Source: Frigidibacter sp. ROC022 (GTDB lineage: Bacteria > Pseudomonadota > Alphaproteobacteria > Rhodobacterales > Rhodobacteraceae). From it: a stretch of DNA of 64,000 bases. Made by a program: the position numbers and the translations under genes. The stretch spans positions 759,001 through 823,000 of the forward strand of contig NZ_JANQDU010000002.1 in NCBI RefSeq assembly GCF_024723735.1. The letters run 5' to 3'. Below, one piece after another: positions 10,151 to 18,534 of the stretch (its first letter is position 1; every line of letters starts with the position of its first letter). A model generated the notes under the pieces. The model was not told the origin of the DNA and did not search any database. It saw nothing but the letters and a program-made list of their open reading frames with translations.

Positions 10151-11044
10151 TCAGGGCGCGCGACCCATGCTCTTGTCGGCCAGAACCTCGATCAGCCTTC
10201 GGGTTAGGGCCTTTTGCGGGCCGCTGTCGGGCCAGACGGCGTAGATGCCCAGCTCGGACAGCCGCCATTGCGGCAGAACCTCGACCAGCCGGCCCGAGGC
10301 AAGCTCGGCCTCGATCTCTCCCAGCGGCAGGACCCTGACGCCGAGTCCGGCAAGAACCGCCGATTTCGCCGCCACGATCGTATCCACCTCCAGGCGCACG
10401 TTCTCGGGCTGGATCACGGCGGTCTCGCCCTCGCAATGCAGGGTCATCGCATCGGGAATCATCGAGACCGCGATGAAGTCGCAGCCGGCCAGGTCCTCCA
10501 GGGTCCGGACCGGCGGGCGGCCGGCAAGATAGTCGGGCGCGGCGACCAGCAGCCGGGAGAAATCACCGATCCTCCGGCTCTTCAGGCTGCTGTCGGCCAG
10601 GGTCCCCAGCCGGATCGCCAGGTCGAACCCATCCCGGATCAGGTCGGCGGGCCGGTCACTGCTGTGCAGCGAGATCGCGACCATCGGGTGCCGCCGGGCA
10701 AATTCCCACAGCGCCTGAATGATCCGCATGTTCTCTCCCCAGGCCGGCATGGCGACGCGCAGCGCCCCGACCGGCTCGTCGCTGCCCGCCCCGACGGCGT
10801 CCAGCGCCTCTTCTCCGGCGGCGACCATCCGGCGCGCCGGGCCCAGGGCCGCGCGGCCCTCTGGGGTCAGCGACATCGAGCGCGTCGAGCGAAAGAACAA
10901 CGTGACGCCCAGTTTCGCCTCGAGCCGCGACAGATGGTGGCTGACCACCGAGGTCGAAAGTTTCAGCCGCCGCCCCGCCGCGCTGAGACTGCCGGCATCG
11001 GCGATGGCCACAAAGATCGCAAGGCCGCGGTAGTCCTCGATCAT
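10151..11044 (-). CDS. LysR-family transcriptional regulator
   Basis: A 297-residue LysR regulator: N-terminal winged HTH (about 1-60, AGSLSAAGRRLKLSTSVVSH, then RSTRSMSLTPEG) and a periplasmic-binding-like effector domain. Start chosen at ATG 11044, giving the usual MIEDYRGL opening; in-frame upstream ATGs (11080, 11146) would give an unusual extension. It is divergent from DUF2218 and the oxidoreductase genes, the usual arrangement for a LysR controlling its neighbours. The 95-nt intergenic region holds a T-N11-A type palindrome. Confidence 0.85.
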   Translation of the reverse strand: MIEDYRGLAIFVAIADAGSLSAAGRRLKLSTSVVSHHLSRLEAKLGVTLFFRSTRSMSLTPEGRAALGPARRMVAAGEEALDAVGAGSDEPVGALRVAMPAWGENMRIIQALWEFARRHPMVAISLHSSDRPADLIRDGFDLAIRLGTLADSSLKSRRIGDFSRLLVAAPDYLAGRPPVRTLEDLAGCDFIAVSMIPDAMTLHCEGETAVIQPENVRLEVDTIVAAKSAVLAGLGVRVLPLGEIEAELASGRLVEVLPQWRLSELGIYAVWPDSGPQKALTRRLIEVLADKSMGRAP

Positions 11045-11046
11045 CT

Positions 11047-11061
11047 TTCCAATTCCTGGAA
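11047..11061. promoter_or_regulatory. Candidate LysR operator (TTCCA-N5-TGGAA)
   Basis: A perfect 5-bp inverted repeat, TTCCA ATTCC TGGAA, sits 2 nt upstream of the chosen lysR start and contains the T-N11-A spacing typical of LysR sites. Binding here would suit autorepression. This is inference from symmetry and position; if the regulator starts further upstream the site would be inside its coding region. Confidence 0.3.
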
Positions 11062-11139
11062 ATATCTTTCCGTTATTCATGGGATAATCGAAAGGTGCCA
11101 CCGGGTCTATCTGAAGCGTCGGAAAGACAGGAGACCCCG

Positions 11140-11433
11140 ATGCCAAGCAGAACCGCCACCCTCACATCCGACCGCGCCAGCAGCTATCTTCAGCAGCTCT
11201 GCAAGCATTTCGGCCACAAGGTTCCGGTCGAATTCACCCCGGAAGCGGGCGAGATCACCCTGCCGTTCGGCGGCTGCACGCTGCGCGCCGATGGCAGCAC
11301 CCTGACCCTGACGGTCAGCGGTGCCGAGACCGACCTCGACCGGCTGCAAAAGGTGATCGGCGACCACCTGGCCCGCTTCGCCTTCCGCGAAACCCCCGTG
11401 CTCGACTGGCAGCCTTCGGGTGCCGGGCAATAG
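11140..11433 (+). CDS. DUF2218 family protein
   Basis: A 97-residue cytosolic protein matching the DUF2218 pattern: short TATLTSDRASSYLQQLCKHF opening, a central FGGCTLRADG segment and a C-terminal L..VIGDHLARFAF helix. The function of the family is unknown; it often accompanies redox or metal-stress genes. Start at ATG 11140 with AGGAG 6 nt upstream. It is first in a rightward cluster with an NmrA-type oxidoreductase and a haem membrane protein, opposite a LysR gene. Confidence 0.8.
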   Translation: MPSRTATLTSDRASSYLQQLCKHFGHKVPVEFTPEAGEITLPFGGCTLRADGSTLTLTVSGAETDLDRLQKVIGDHLARFAFRETPVLDWQPSGAGQ

Positions 11434-11475
11434 CGTCGCAATCCGCAAGACATTCCGCCGAAAGGAAACCCGCAC

Positions 11476-12324
11476 ATGACAATCGCCGTGACCGCCGCCT
11501 CGGGCAAGCTGGGCTCAGAGATCATCCGCAAGCTCGTGGCCATGCCGGAGGCCGGCCCGGTCTTCGGCCTGGCCCGCACGCCGAAGAAGGCGGCGGGTCT
11601 GGGGGTCGAGATTCGCCCGGGCGACTACGATGACCCCGATCAGCTGCGCCGCTCGCTCACCGGCGCCGATACCCTGCTGCTGGTCTCCGGCATGGACGCG
11701 CCCGAGGCGCGGATCGTCCAGCACCGCAATGTCATCGCGGCCGCCAGGGCCGCCGGGGTGACGAAGATCGTCTACACCAGCGTGCAGGGCGCCGAAGAGG
11801 GCACCAGCTTCTCGCCGGTGATCCAGAGCAACCGCCAGACCGAGGCCGATATCCGCGCCAGCGGGCTGGACTGGGTAATCGGCCGCAACGGCATCTATAT
11901 CGAGCCGGACATCGAATATATCGACAGCTACCGCAAGGCCGGCGAGATCGCCAATTGTGCCGGCGAGGGCCGATGCGGCTACACCACGCGCCCGGAACTG
12001 GCGCAGGCCTATGCCGGCATGCTGACCGGCACCGCGCACAACGGCCGGACCTACAACCTGCACGGCACCGCGCTGACCCAGACCGAACTCGCCGGCTATC
12101 TGAACCGCGCCTTCGGCACCGACCTGCGCTATCGCGCCATGTCGGTCGAGTCGTTCCGGGCCGACCGGACTGCCGAGCTGGGCGCCTTCCTCGGCGCGGT
12201 CATCGCCGGCATCTACCAGAGCATCCGCGACGGCGCGCTCGACAATCCCAGCGATTTCGAAACCGCCGCCGGACGCAAGCACCAGAGCTGGGACGCCTGG
12301 TTTGGGTCGCTTTCCCGGCCCTGA
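11476..12324 (+). CDS. NmrA/QorB-like NAD(P)-binding oxidoreductase
   Basis: A 282-residue atypical short-chain dehydrogenase. The N-terminal Rossmann motif is VTAASGKLGSEI, followed by a GDYDDPDQLRRSLTGADTLLLVS stretch typical of the NmrA/QorB (YtfG) group, which bind NADPH and act as quinone reductases or redox sensors. No YxxxK catalytic pair is obvious. A good ribosome site (AAAGGAAA) precedes the ATG. Third-party evidence for substrate is lacking; co-location with DUF2218 and a ferric-reductase-like protein under a LysR suggests a quinone- or redox-stress module. Confidence 0.8.
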   Translation: MTIAVTAASGKLGSEIIRKLVAMPEAGPVFGLARTPKKAAGLGVEIRPGDYDDPDQLRRSLTGADTLLLVSGMDAPEARIVQHRNVIAAARAAGVTKIVYTSVQGAEEGTSFSPVIQSNRQTEADIRASGLDWVIGRNGIYIEPDIEYIDSYRKAGEIANCAGEGRCGYTTRPELAQAYAGMLTGTAHNGRTYNLHGTALTQTELAGYLNRAFGTDLRYRAMSVESFRADRTAELGAFLGAVIAGIYQSIRDGALDNPSDFETAAGRKHQSWDAWFGSLSRP

Positions 12325-12368
12325 CGGCGCCGGAACCGTCATTCACCGAGACCTCATGGAGTGCGATC

Positions 12369-12974
12369 GTGACCACCCCGAAATCCGTTCTGAACCACCC
12401 CTATGCCTTCTGGCTGCTGCTGGCGCTTCCGGCCATTCCGATGCTCATGGGGCTCACCTCCGGCGACCCCGAGGCCCTGCATGGCCTCCTGCACCCGACC
12501 GGTGAATTTGCCGCGCGCTTCATGATCGTCGCGATGATGATCACGCCGCTGACCATGCTGCTCAAGGGCTGGCGCGGCCCGCGCTGGCTGATGAAGCGGC
12601 GCCGCTACCTGGGTGTCGCCGCCTTCGGCTATGCGGCGCTGCACACGCTGCTCTATCTGGTCGATACAGGCACCGTCGCCTTCACGGCCGGAGAGCTCTC
12701 GACGCTCTACATCTGGACCGGCTGGCTGGCCTTCCTGATCTTCGTGCCGCTGGCGGTGACCTCCACGGATGGCTGGATGCGCCGGCTCGGCCCGCGATGG
12801 AAGACGCTGCAACGCTTCGTCTACGGCGCCGCGGTGCTGACCCTGATCCACTGGGCGGCACTGCATGACTGGGGCGGCACCGGCGCGGCGCTGGTGCATT
12901 TCGGGCCGCTGGCCGCGCTGGAGGCCTGGCGCATCGGCCGGGCCCTGAAACGCCGGCAGATGCGCGCCGCCTGA
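12369..12974 (+). CDS. Ferric-reductase-like / MsrQ-type haem membrane protein
   Basis: A 201-residue integral membrane protein with about five or six hydrophobic segments and the ferric-reductase-like transmembrane domain pattern; histidines at FGYAALHTLLYL and LTLIHWAALHDW are probable haem ligands. This resembles MsrQ/YedZ. No msrP gene is adjacent, so a role in methionine sulfoxide repair is not supported here. Start is GTG 12369, with GGAG 8 nt upstream; the frame continues upstream without another plausible start. It is the last gene of the cluster and converges on tRNA-Lys. Confidence 0.75.
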   Translation: MTTPKSVLNHPYAFWLLLALPAIPMLMGLTSGDPEALHGLLHPTGEFAARFMIVAMMITPLTMLLKGWRGPRWLMKRRRYLGVAAFGYAALHTLLYLVDTGTVAFTAGELSTLYIWTGWLAFLIFVPLAVTSTDGWMRRLGPRWKTLQRFVYGAAVLTLIHWAALHDWGGTGAALVHFGPLAALEAWRIGRALKRRQMRAA

Positions 12975-12991
12975 ACGCCCCGGCCCCGCCG

Positions 12992-13018
12992 GGCCTGGGC
13001 CGGGATCCGGCCCGGGCC
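12992..13018. terminator. Strong GC hairpin between convergent genes
   Basis: A 12-bp stem (one G-T wobble) with a GAT loop centred near 13005, lying between the haem membrane gene and tRNA-Lys, which face each other. There is no U-run, so it may act with Rho or only as a 3'-end stabiliser. Confidence 0.45.
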
Positions 13019-13044
13019 TTCGGCTCGGTTCCTGAAAGGGGAAA

Positions 13045-13120
13045 TGGTGAGCCGGTCGGGGCTCGAACCCGAGACCTACTGATTAAAAGTCAGTTGCTCT
13101 ACCAACTGAGCTACCGGCCC
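13045..13120 (-). tRNA. tRNA-Lys (TTT anticodon)
   Basis: A full 76-nt cloverleaf on the minus strand with encoded CCA. Acceptor GGGCCGG pairs with CCGGCTC (one G-U at 2-71). The D arm is AGCTCAGTTGGTAGAGC, the anticodon loop CTTTTAA within stem ACTGA/TCAGT gives anticodon TTT, and the T arm carries GGTTCGAGCC. Discriminator base A. Confidence 0.97.
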
Positions 13121-13133
13121 ACTTCCGGGCGCT

Positions 13134-13162
13134 TCCCTATCGGTGCCCCCTTGGCCCGTCAA
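13134..13162 (-). promoter_or_regulatory. Promoter of tRNA-Lys
   Basis: On the minus strand TTGACG (13162-13157), a 17-nt spacer and TAGGGA (13139-13134) lie just upstream of the mature tRNA end, at the right distance for a short 5' leader. Confidence 0.5.
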
Positions 13163-13218
13163 GCGGAAATCGGGCACAGGATCTGGCAAAGCTCCGGCTT
13201 GCGGAGTATGGGACCCGC

Positions 13219-14055
13219 ATGAAAGCCGCGCCGCCCCCTCAGGGCCTGCCGTTCATGAAAATGCACGGGCTGGGCAACGACTTCGTGGTCATCGACCAGC
13301 GGGGTGGCGAGGCCATGGTCACCCCGGCCCTGGCCCGCGCCCTGGGAGACCGGCATCGCGGCGTCGGCTTCGACCAGCTGGCGGTGATCGAGACCACGCC
13401 CGAGGCCGATGCGCGGCTGACCTTCTACAACAGCGATGGCAGCACCGCCGCCGCCTGCGGCAACGCCACCCGCTGCGTGGCCCGCCACCTGATGGCCGAA
13501 TCCGGCCGCCCGTCGCTGACCCTGCTGACCGAACGGGGGCAGCTTCAGGCCGCCGACGCCGGCGATGGCCTCACCTCGGTGAACATGGGCCCGCCGCAGC
13601 TCGACTGGGCCGCGATCCCGCTGGCCCGCGCGATGGAGACCCTGACCCTGCCGATCGACGGTGCCCCGTCGGCGGTCGGCATGGGCAATCCGCATTGCGT
13701 CTTCTTCGTCGCCGATGCCGAGTCGGTGGACCTGGCCCGCGACGGTGCGGCGATGGAGCATCACCCGCTGTTCCCGCAGGCCACCAATGTCGAATATGTC
13801 CAGGTCCGCGGCCCCGGCGAGCTGCGGATGCGGGTCTGGGAGCGTGGCACCGGGATCACCCTGGCCTGCGGGTCGGGTGCCTGCGCCGCCGCGGTCGCCG
13901 CGCATCGGCGCGGCCTGGCCGACGCCCATGTCCGCATCGAGCTCGACGGCGGCTGGCTGGAGCTCGACTGGCGCGCCGACGGCGTCTGGATGACCGGCCC
14001 GACCGCGCATGTGCTGACCGGGGTTCTGACCCCCGAATTCCTGGCGGCGGTCTGA
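13219..14055 (+). CDS. dapF: Diaminopimelate epimerase
   Basis: A 278-residue PLP-independent racemase converting LL- to meso-diaminopimelate for lysine and peptidoglycan. Both active-site cysteines are visible: [11 protein letters not shown] (about 81) and the second in [13 protein letters not shown] (about 220). The N-terminal [13 protein letters not shown] signature is intact. Length is normal. The stop overlaps the next start (TGATG), coupling it to mtaB, a pairing seen in many alphaproteobacteria. Confidence 0.97.
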   Translation: MKAAPPPQGLPFMKMHGLGNDFVVIDQRGGEAMVTPALARALGDRHRGVGFDQLAVIETTPEADARLTFYNSDGSTAAACGNATRCVARHLMAESGRPSLTLLTERGQLQAADAGDGLTSVNMGPPQLDWAAIPLARAMETLTLPIDGAPSAVGMGNPHCVFFVADAESVDLARDGAAMEHHPLFPQATNVEYVQVRGPGELRMRVWERGTGITLACGSGACAAAVAAHRRGLADAHVRIELDGGWLELDWRADGVWMTGPTAHVLTGVLTPEFLAAV

Positions 14056-15311
14056 TGGACGCCAAGCCGCCGATCTTCGCCACCCATGGCTGCCGCCTGA
14101 ACGCCTATGAATCCGAGGCGATGAGCGAGCTCGCCCAGGCCGCCGGGCTCTCCGACGCGGTGATCGTCAATACCTGCGCGGTGACGGCGGAGGCGGTGCG
14201 CAAGGCCCGGCAGGACATCCGCCGCCTCGCCCGCGACAACCCGCGCGCCAGGATCATCGTCACCGGCTGCGCCGCCCAGACCGAGCCGCAGACCTTCGCG
14301 GCGATGCCCGAGGTCGCCCATGTCATCGGCAACAGCGAAAAGATGCAGCCCGCCACCTGGGCGGCGCTGGCGCCGGATTTCGTGGGCCGGACCGAGAGGG
14401 TGCAGGTCGATGACATCATGTCGGTGCGGGAGACCGCCGGCCATCTGATCGACGGCTTCGGCCGCCACCGCGCCTATGTCCAGGTCCAGAACGGCTGCGA
14501 TCACCGCTGCACCTTCTGCATCATCCCCTATGGCCGCGGCAATTCCCGCTCGGTCCCCGCCGGGGTGGTGGTCGAGCAGATCAAGCGGCTGCGCGACCGC
14601 GGCTTCAACGAGGTGGTGCTGACCGGGGTCGATCTCACCTCCTGGGGCGCCGACCTTCCGGCCCGGCCCCGGCTGGGCGATCTGGTGCTGCGGATCCTCA
14701 GGCTGGTGCCGGATCTGCCGCGGCTGCGGATCTCCTCCATCGATTCGATCGAGGTGGACGAGGCGCTGATGCAGGCCATCGCCACCGAGCCGCGGCTGAT
14801 GCCGCATCTGCACCTGTCGCTGCAGCATGGCGACGACCTGATCCTGAAGCGGATGAAGCGCCGCCACCTGCGCGACGACGCGATCCGCTTCACCGAAGAG
14901 GCCCGCCGCCTGCGCCCCGGAATCACCTTCGGCGCCGACATCATCGCCGGTTTCCCGACCGAGACCGAGGCGCATTTCGAGAACTCGCTGAAGCTGGTCG
15001 AGGATTGCGCCCTGACCTGGCTGCATGTCTTCCCCTATTCGGCCCGTCCGGGCACCCCCGCTGCCCGGATGCCGGCGGTGCCCGGCCCGGCGATCAAGTC
15101 CCGCGCCGCCCGGCTCCGTGCCGCCGGCGAGGCCGCCGCCCGCCGTCACCTCGACAGCCTTGTCGGCACCGAACAGCGGCTGCTCACCGAAGGTCCGCGT
15201 CTGGCCCGCACCGAAAGCTTCGCCGAAGTCGCCTTTGCCAGCGACCAGCCCGAAGGCACGATCCTTACCGCCCGTCTTGACTCCCACGACGGCAAGCGCC
15301 TGCGCGCCTGA
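14055..15311 (+). CDS. mtaB: tRNA t6A37 methylthiotransferase MtaB
   Basis: A 418-residue radical-SAM methylthiotransferase that adds the 2-methylthio group to t6A37 of tRNAs reading ANN codons. The N-terminal UPF0004 domain has its three cluster cysteines (THGCRLNAYE, NTCAVTAEA, VTGCAAQ), the radical SAM site is CDHRCTFCIIPYGRG, and a C-terminal TRAM-like tail follows. The lack of MiaB-specific features and the HGCRLN opening favour MtaB over MiaB or RimO. The ATG shares its A with the dapF stop. Confidence 0.93.
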   Translation: MDAKPPIFATHGCRLNAYESEAMSELAQAAGLSDAVIVNTCAVTAEAVRKARQDIRRLARDNPRARIIVTGCAAQTEPQTFAAMPEVAHVIGNSEKMQPATWAALAPDFVGRTERVQVDDIMSVRETAGHLIDGFGRHRAYVQVQNGCDHRCTFCIIPYGRGNSRSVPAGVVVEQIKRLRDRGFNEVVLTGVDLTSWGADLPARPRLGDLVLRILRLVPDLPRLRISSIDSIEVDEALMQAIATEPRLMPHLHLSLQHGDDLILKRMKRRHLRDDAIRFTEEARRLRPGITFGADIIAGFPTETEAHFENSLKLVEDCALTWLHVFPYSARPGTPAARMPAVPGPAIKSRAARLRAAGEAAARRHLDSLVGTEQRLLTEGPRLARTESFAEVAFASDQPEGTILTARLDSHDGKRLRA

Positions 15312-15334
15312 CCGCTTTACCTTGGAAATATCCC

Positions 15335-15367
15335 ACGGGGGTCCGGGGGTGTGAAACCCCCGGTCCC
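15335..15367. repeat. Intergenic REP-like hairpin
   Basis: CCGGGGGT (15343-15350) pairs perfectly with ACCCCCGG (15356-15363) around a 5-nt loop; flanking bases extend the stem. It follows an AT-containing GGAAATATCCC stretch. From memory, very similar GGAAATATCC...GGGGGTCCGGGGG units are scattered between genes in Rhodobacterales genomes, so this is probably one copy of a REP-like family that also serves as the mtaB terminator. Only one copy occurs in this window. Confidence 0.45.
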
Positions 15368-15392
15368 GCCCCCTGATCCCGGAGCGAGGCCG

Positions 15393-16016
15393 ATGCATCC
15401 CAATCCCGTCTTCCGTCAGGCCGACCGGGCCGAAGCTCTCGCAGATGCCCGGGCCCGCGGCTTCGGCACGCTGATGCGCAACGGCGATCCGGTGCCGATG
15501 GTCGCGCATGTGCCGTTCCTGCTCTCCGGCGACGGTGGAACCGCCGATCTGCACCTGACTCGCTCGAACCCGCTCGGCCGGACGCTCGACGCGCCATGCC
15601 CGGCGCTGATCGCGGTGGCCGGGCCGGACGGCTATGTCTCGCCCGACTGGTACGGGGTCGCGGATCAGGTGCCGACCTGGAACTATGTCGCGCTGCATCT
15701 GGTCGGACGGCTGGAGAAACGCCCCGAGGCCGAGCTGCCGGGCCTGCTCGACCGGCTCTCGGAGCATTTCGAATCGCGGCTGGCGCCCAAGCCGTTGTGG
15801 CGAACCACCAAGCTGGAGCCCGATTCGCTGGCCCGGATGCTGCGCATGATCGTGCCCTTCCGGTTTCATGTCGAAGAGATCCGCTCGACCTACAAACTGT
15901 CGCAGAACAAGCCCGACGACGCGCGGATCGCCGCCGCCCGGGCCATGGCCGCGAGTGGTTTCGGGCAGGAGGTGGCGGCGCTCTCCACCCTGATGGAAGA
16001 ACCGCCGAAGTCGTGA
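15393..16016 (+). CDS. PaiB-like FMN-binding negative regulator family protein
   Basis: A 207-residue protein of the PaiB/FMN-binding split-barrel family (MHPNPVFR opening, GFGTLM, HVPFLL, then VPTWNYVALHLVGR and the C-terminal KLSQNKPDDDAR-type segment, seen here as KLSQNKPDDARI). In Bacillus PaiB is linked to protease and sporulation control; in proteobacteria the role is unproven and flavin-dependent chemistry is possible. Start at ATG 15393 with GGAG about 9 nt upstream. Confidence 0.85.
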   Translation: MHPNPVFRQADRAEALADARARGFGTLMRNGDPVPMVAHVPFLLSGDGGTADLHLTRSNPLGRTLDAPCPALIAVAGPDGYVSPDWYGVADQVPTWNYVALHLVGRLEKRPEAELPGLLDRLSEHFESRLAPKPLWRTTKLEPDSLARMLRMIVPFRFHVEEIRSTYKLSQNKPDDARIAAARAMAASGFGQEVAALSTLMEEPPKS

Positions 16017-16083
16017 ATGGACAGCCCCCGGGCGCCGTCATACCCTGCCGTTCGTTGGCCACCCGGCCGCCGGAGGACATCTC

Positions 16084-16374
16084 ATGCCGCTTCCCCTTGC
16101 CGCCATTGCCCCTGTCGCGCTGCGCTACGGCCTGCGCTACGGCTCTGTCGCCCTGGCCACCTGGGCCGTCGCCCGCGCCGCCCGGACCGGCACCCGCGAC
16201 CAGAAGGCCGAGGACGCGCTCGACCGGATGCCGGAAGGCATGACGGCCCGGCGCGAGCCCGAACAGGGCAATGCCACGCTGCGCCTGCGCCGGGTGCTCC
16301 GCCGCAGGCCCGATGGACCGGGACTCGAAATCGATCTGGCCGCCCTGGGCCGCTTCCGCATCAGAAAGGTCTAA
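16084..16374 (+). CDS. Small conserved-type hypothetical protein
   Basis: A 96-residue protein with one hydrophobic N-terminal segment (about 4-32), then a basic, Arg-rich tail. The layout resembles small membrane-associated proteins of Rhodobacterales, but I do not recognise a family. It lies 6 nt before the GST gene and may be co-transcribed with it. AGGA lies upstream of the ATG. Composition and codon use match the neighbours. Confidence 0.6.
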   Translation: MPLPLAAIAPVALRYGLRYGSVALATWAVARAARTGTRDQKAEDALDRMPEGMTARREPEQGNATLRLRRVLRRRPDGPGLEIDLAALGRFRIRKV

Positions 16375-16380
16375 GCCCCG

Positions 16381-16995
16381 ATGGGACTGAAACTCTACCA
16401 CTCCCCCGCCTCGCCCTATGTCCGCAAGGTGATGATCACCCTGCACGAGACCCGGCAGCTGCCGCTGGTCGAGCTGATCCCGGCCGGGGGCCACCCGGTC
16501 GATCCCGGCACCATGCCGCTGTCGTTGAACCCGCTGGGCAAGATCCCGGCGCTGGAACGCGAGACCGGGCCGGCGCTCTATGACAGTCGGGTGATCTGCC
16601 GCTATTTCAACGACACCGGCAGGGGCACGCTTTATCCGGCGGGCGAGACGCTGTGGGATTCGCTGACCCTGGAGGCCACCGGCGACGGCATTGCCGATGC
16701 CGCGATCCTGATGATCTACGAAAGCCGGACCCGGCCCGAGGAAAAGCGCCACGATCCCTGGGTCGAAGGCCAGTGGGCCAAGATCGCCCGCGCCCTCGAC
16801 GCGCTGGAAAGCCGCTGGATGGCGCATCTGCACGGGCCGTTCGACATCGGCCAGGTCGCGGTCGTCGCGGCGCTCGGCTATCTCGACCTGCGCCATGCGG
16901 CCCGCGACTGGCGCGCCGGCCGGCCCTCGCTGGCGGCCTGGGCCGGAAAGATGGCCGAAAGACCCTCGGTCAAGGCGACCATGCCCGAGGGCTGA
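16381..16995 (+). CDS. Glutathione S-transferase family protein
   Basis: A 204-residue GST: N-terminal thioredoxin-like domain (LYHSPASPYVRKVMITL, with Ser as likely catalytic residue; KIPAL cis-Pro site; YDSRVICRYF glutathione-gamma-Glu contact) and an all-helical C-terminal domain ending at WAGKMAERPSVKATMP. The SPASPYVRK form is typical of bacterial beta/zeta-like GSTs whose substrates are unknown. It could belong to aromatic-compound metabolism, but neighbours do not show this. Confidence 0.88.
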   Translation: MGLKLYHSPASPYVRKVMITLHETRQLPLVELIPAGGHPVDPGTMPLSLNPLGKIPALERETGPALYDSRVICRYFNDTGRGTLYPAGETLWDSLTLEATGDGIADAAILMIYESRTRPEEKRHDPWVEGQWAKIARALDALESRWMAHLHGPFDIGQVAVVAALGYLDLRHAARDWRAGRPSLAAWAGKMAERPSVKATMPEG

Positions 16996-17017
16996 CCCCG
17001 CCGCCCGGGGGGCGGGG
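16996..17017. terminator. Hairpin between convergent genes
   Basis: CCCCGCC (16996-17002) pairs with GGCGGGG (17011-17017) between the GST stop and the outer-membrane gene stop. No U-run; probably a 3'-end structure for both transcripts. Confidence 0.4.
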
Positions 17018-17037
17018 CCGATTCCGGGCGCCGGCGG

Positions 17038-17691
17038 CTAGAATTTGTAGCTGATGCCGAGGTTCAACGCATTGGTGACGATGTTGGTCTTCAGATAGCC
17101 GCCGTTGTCCAGGTCCACGTCGTTGCGCGAATAGGTCATCTTGTATTCGCCGAACATCGCCCATTTGTCGTTGAACGCATAGGAGACGCCGCCGATCAGC
17201 GTCGCCGCCGGGCCGCCGATCTGGTAGTTGAAGGTCCTGCCGCCGGAGGTCGTCACCTCGACATGCGGGACCGAGATGCCCAGGCCGGCGCCGACATAGG
17301 GCGTCCAGGCGCTGTCGTTCGGGAACCGGTACATCACGTTGCCGGTGAAGATGTTGATCCCGTCGGTGAATTCCAGCGTGGTGAACCCCGCCGCCGCCTT
17401 TTCGCTGTCCGGCGCATAGACCTTGGCGTGGTTGAATTCGAGCGCGAATCCCAGCCGGTCCGATTTCCACCAGGTCGCCCGCACCCCGTAATAGGGCGGC
17501 ATCGCGAAGGACTTGCCCTGCCAGCCGATCAGTTCGTTGAAATCGCCCAGCCCGCCCGGGTCGTTGCCGCGCACCCGGCTGTGGGCGGCTTCCTGGCTGC
17601 CGAGATAGAAGCTCAGCTCGACCTCGGCCAGCGCCGGGCTGGCGGTGGTCAGCATCAATGCGGCAAGCGCGGCGGCGGTATGGCGTTTCAT
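17038..17691 (-). CDS. Outer-membrane beta-barrel protein, lipid A oxidase (LpxQ)-like
   Basis: A 217-residue secreted protein: signal peptide ending SPALA-EV, then alternating beta-strand pattern and a C-terminal aromatic residue (ISYKF), as for outer-membrane barrels. The opening ELSFYLGSQEAAHSRVRG and the motif GNVMYRFPN resemble rhizobial LpxQ, which oxidises the proximal glucosamine of lipid A, but the resemblance is from memory. A general OmpW/porin-like role is the alternative. ATG 17691 was chosen for the complete signal peptide. Transcribed leftward, converging on the GST. Confidence 0.7.
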   Translation of the reverse strand: MKRHTAAALAALMLTTASPALAEVELSFYLGSQEAAHSRVRGNDPGGLGDFNELIGWQGKSFAMPPYYGVRATWWKSDRLGFALEFNHAKVYAPDSEKAAAGFTTLEFTDGINIFTGNVMYRFPNDSAWTPYVGAGLGISVPHVEVTTSGGRTFNYQIGGPAATLIGGVSYAFNDKWAMFGEYKMTYSRNDVDLDNGGYLKTNIVTNALNLGISYKF

Positions 17692-17958
17692 CTCGGGAGA
17701 CCTTTGACTTGTCGAAATCCTTGCGGCGAGACTTAAAGGAATGCGGCGCAAGAGCAATGGGCAGAGTTGCCGCAGCCGGGCCTTCAGCGGTGCGGCGCCG
17801 GGGCCGCACTCGGCCCGGGCGCGACATTAGGTCCGCCGTTCTGCGCAATGTCCGCTGGACAAGCCCTTCACAGCGTCGTTAAAAGCCCCCCGGACGGCTA
17901 CGCCCCGCGTGGCCGCGCGACCATGGCCGGCCCCCCGGCTGGAAGATGGAGATGAACG

Positions 17959-18522
17959 GTGTCCAACGCAGACCATCCCGAAGGCACACGCCGCGATTTC
18001 CTCTACTACGCGACCGGTGGAGCCGGCGCTGTGGTGGCTGGGGCCGCGGTCTGGCCGCTGATAAACCAGATGAACCCCTCGGCGGACGTGCAGGCCTTGT
18101 CGTCCATCCGGGTTGACATATCGGGGGTCGAGGTTGGCACCCAGCTGACCGTCAAGTGGCGCGGCAAGCCGGTCTTCATCCGCCGCCGCACCCAGGAAGA
18201 GATTGCCGCCGCCCGGGCCGTCCCGCTGGAGGACCTGGTTGACAAGAACGCCGAGAACGAGAACCTGCCCGCCAGCGCCGAGGCCACCGACGAGAACCGC
18301 GCCCTGAGCGAGGACGGCGAATGGCTGGTGATGCTCGGCGTCTGCACCCACCTGGGCTGCGTGCCGATCGGCAACGCCTCGGGCGATTTCGGCGGCTGGT
18401 TCTGCCCCTGCCACGGCTCGCACTACGATACTGCCGGACGGATCCGCAAAGGTCCGGCCCCGCGAAATCTCGACATTCCCATCGTTGCCTTCGACGGCGA
18501 CACCACGATCGTTCTCGGCTGA
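17959..18522 (+). CDS. petA: Cytochrome bc1 Rieske iron-sulfur subunit
   Basis: A 187-residue Rieske protein with an N-terminal Tat-like anchor ([20 protein letters not shown]) and the [2Fe-2S] boxes CTHLGC and CPCHGSHYD (Cys/His ligands intact). It carries electrons from ubiquinol to cytochrome c1 at the periplasmic face. GTG start at 17959 with GGAG 8 nt upstream. First gene of petABC. The 267-nt region upstream to the barrel gene should carry the operon promoter, but I see no clear -35/-10 pair. Confidence 0.98.
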   Translation: MSNADHPEGTRRDFLYYATGGAGAVVAGAAVWPLINQMNPSADVQALSSIRVDISGVEVGTQLTVKWRGKPVFIRRRTQEEIAAARAVPLEDLVDKNAENENLPASAEATDENRALSEDGEWLVMLGVCTHLGCVPIGNASGDFGGWFCPCHGSHYDTAGRIRKGPAPRNLDIPIVAFDGDTTIVLG

Positions 18523-18534
18523 CCGGAGGCATAG

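Noticed and set aside
13045-13120. tRNA-Lys as an integration site
   Set aside because: Flanking genes on both sides are ordinary core genes and no partial tRNA copy was seen.
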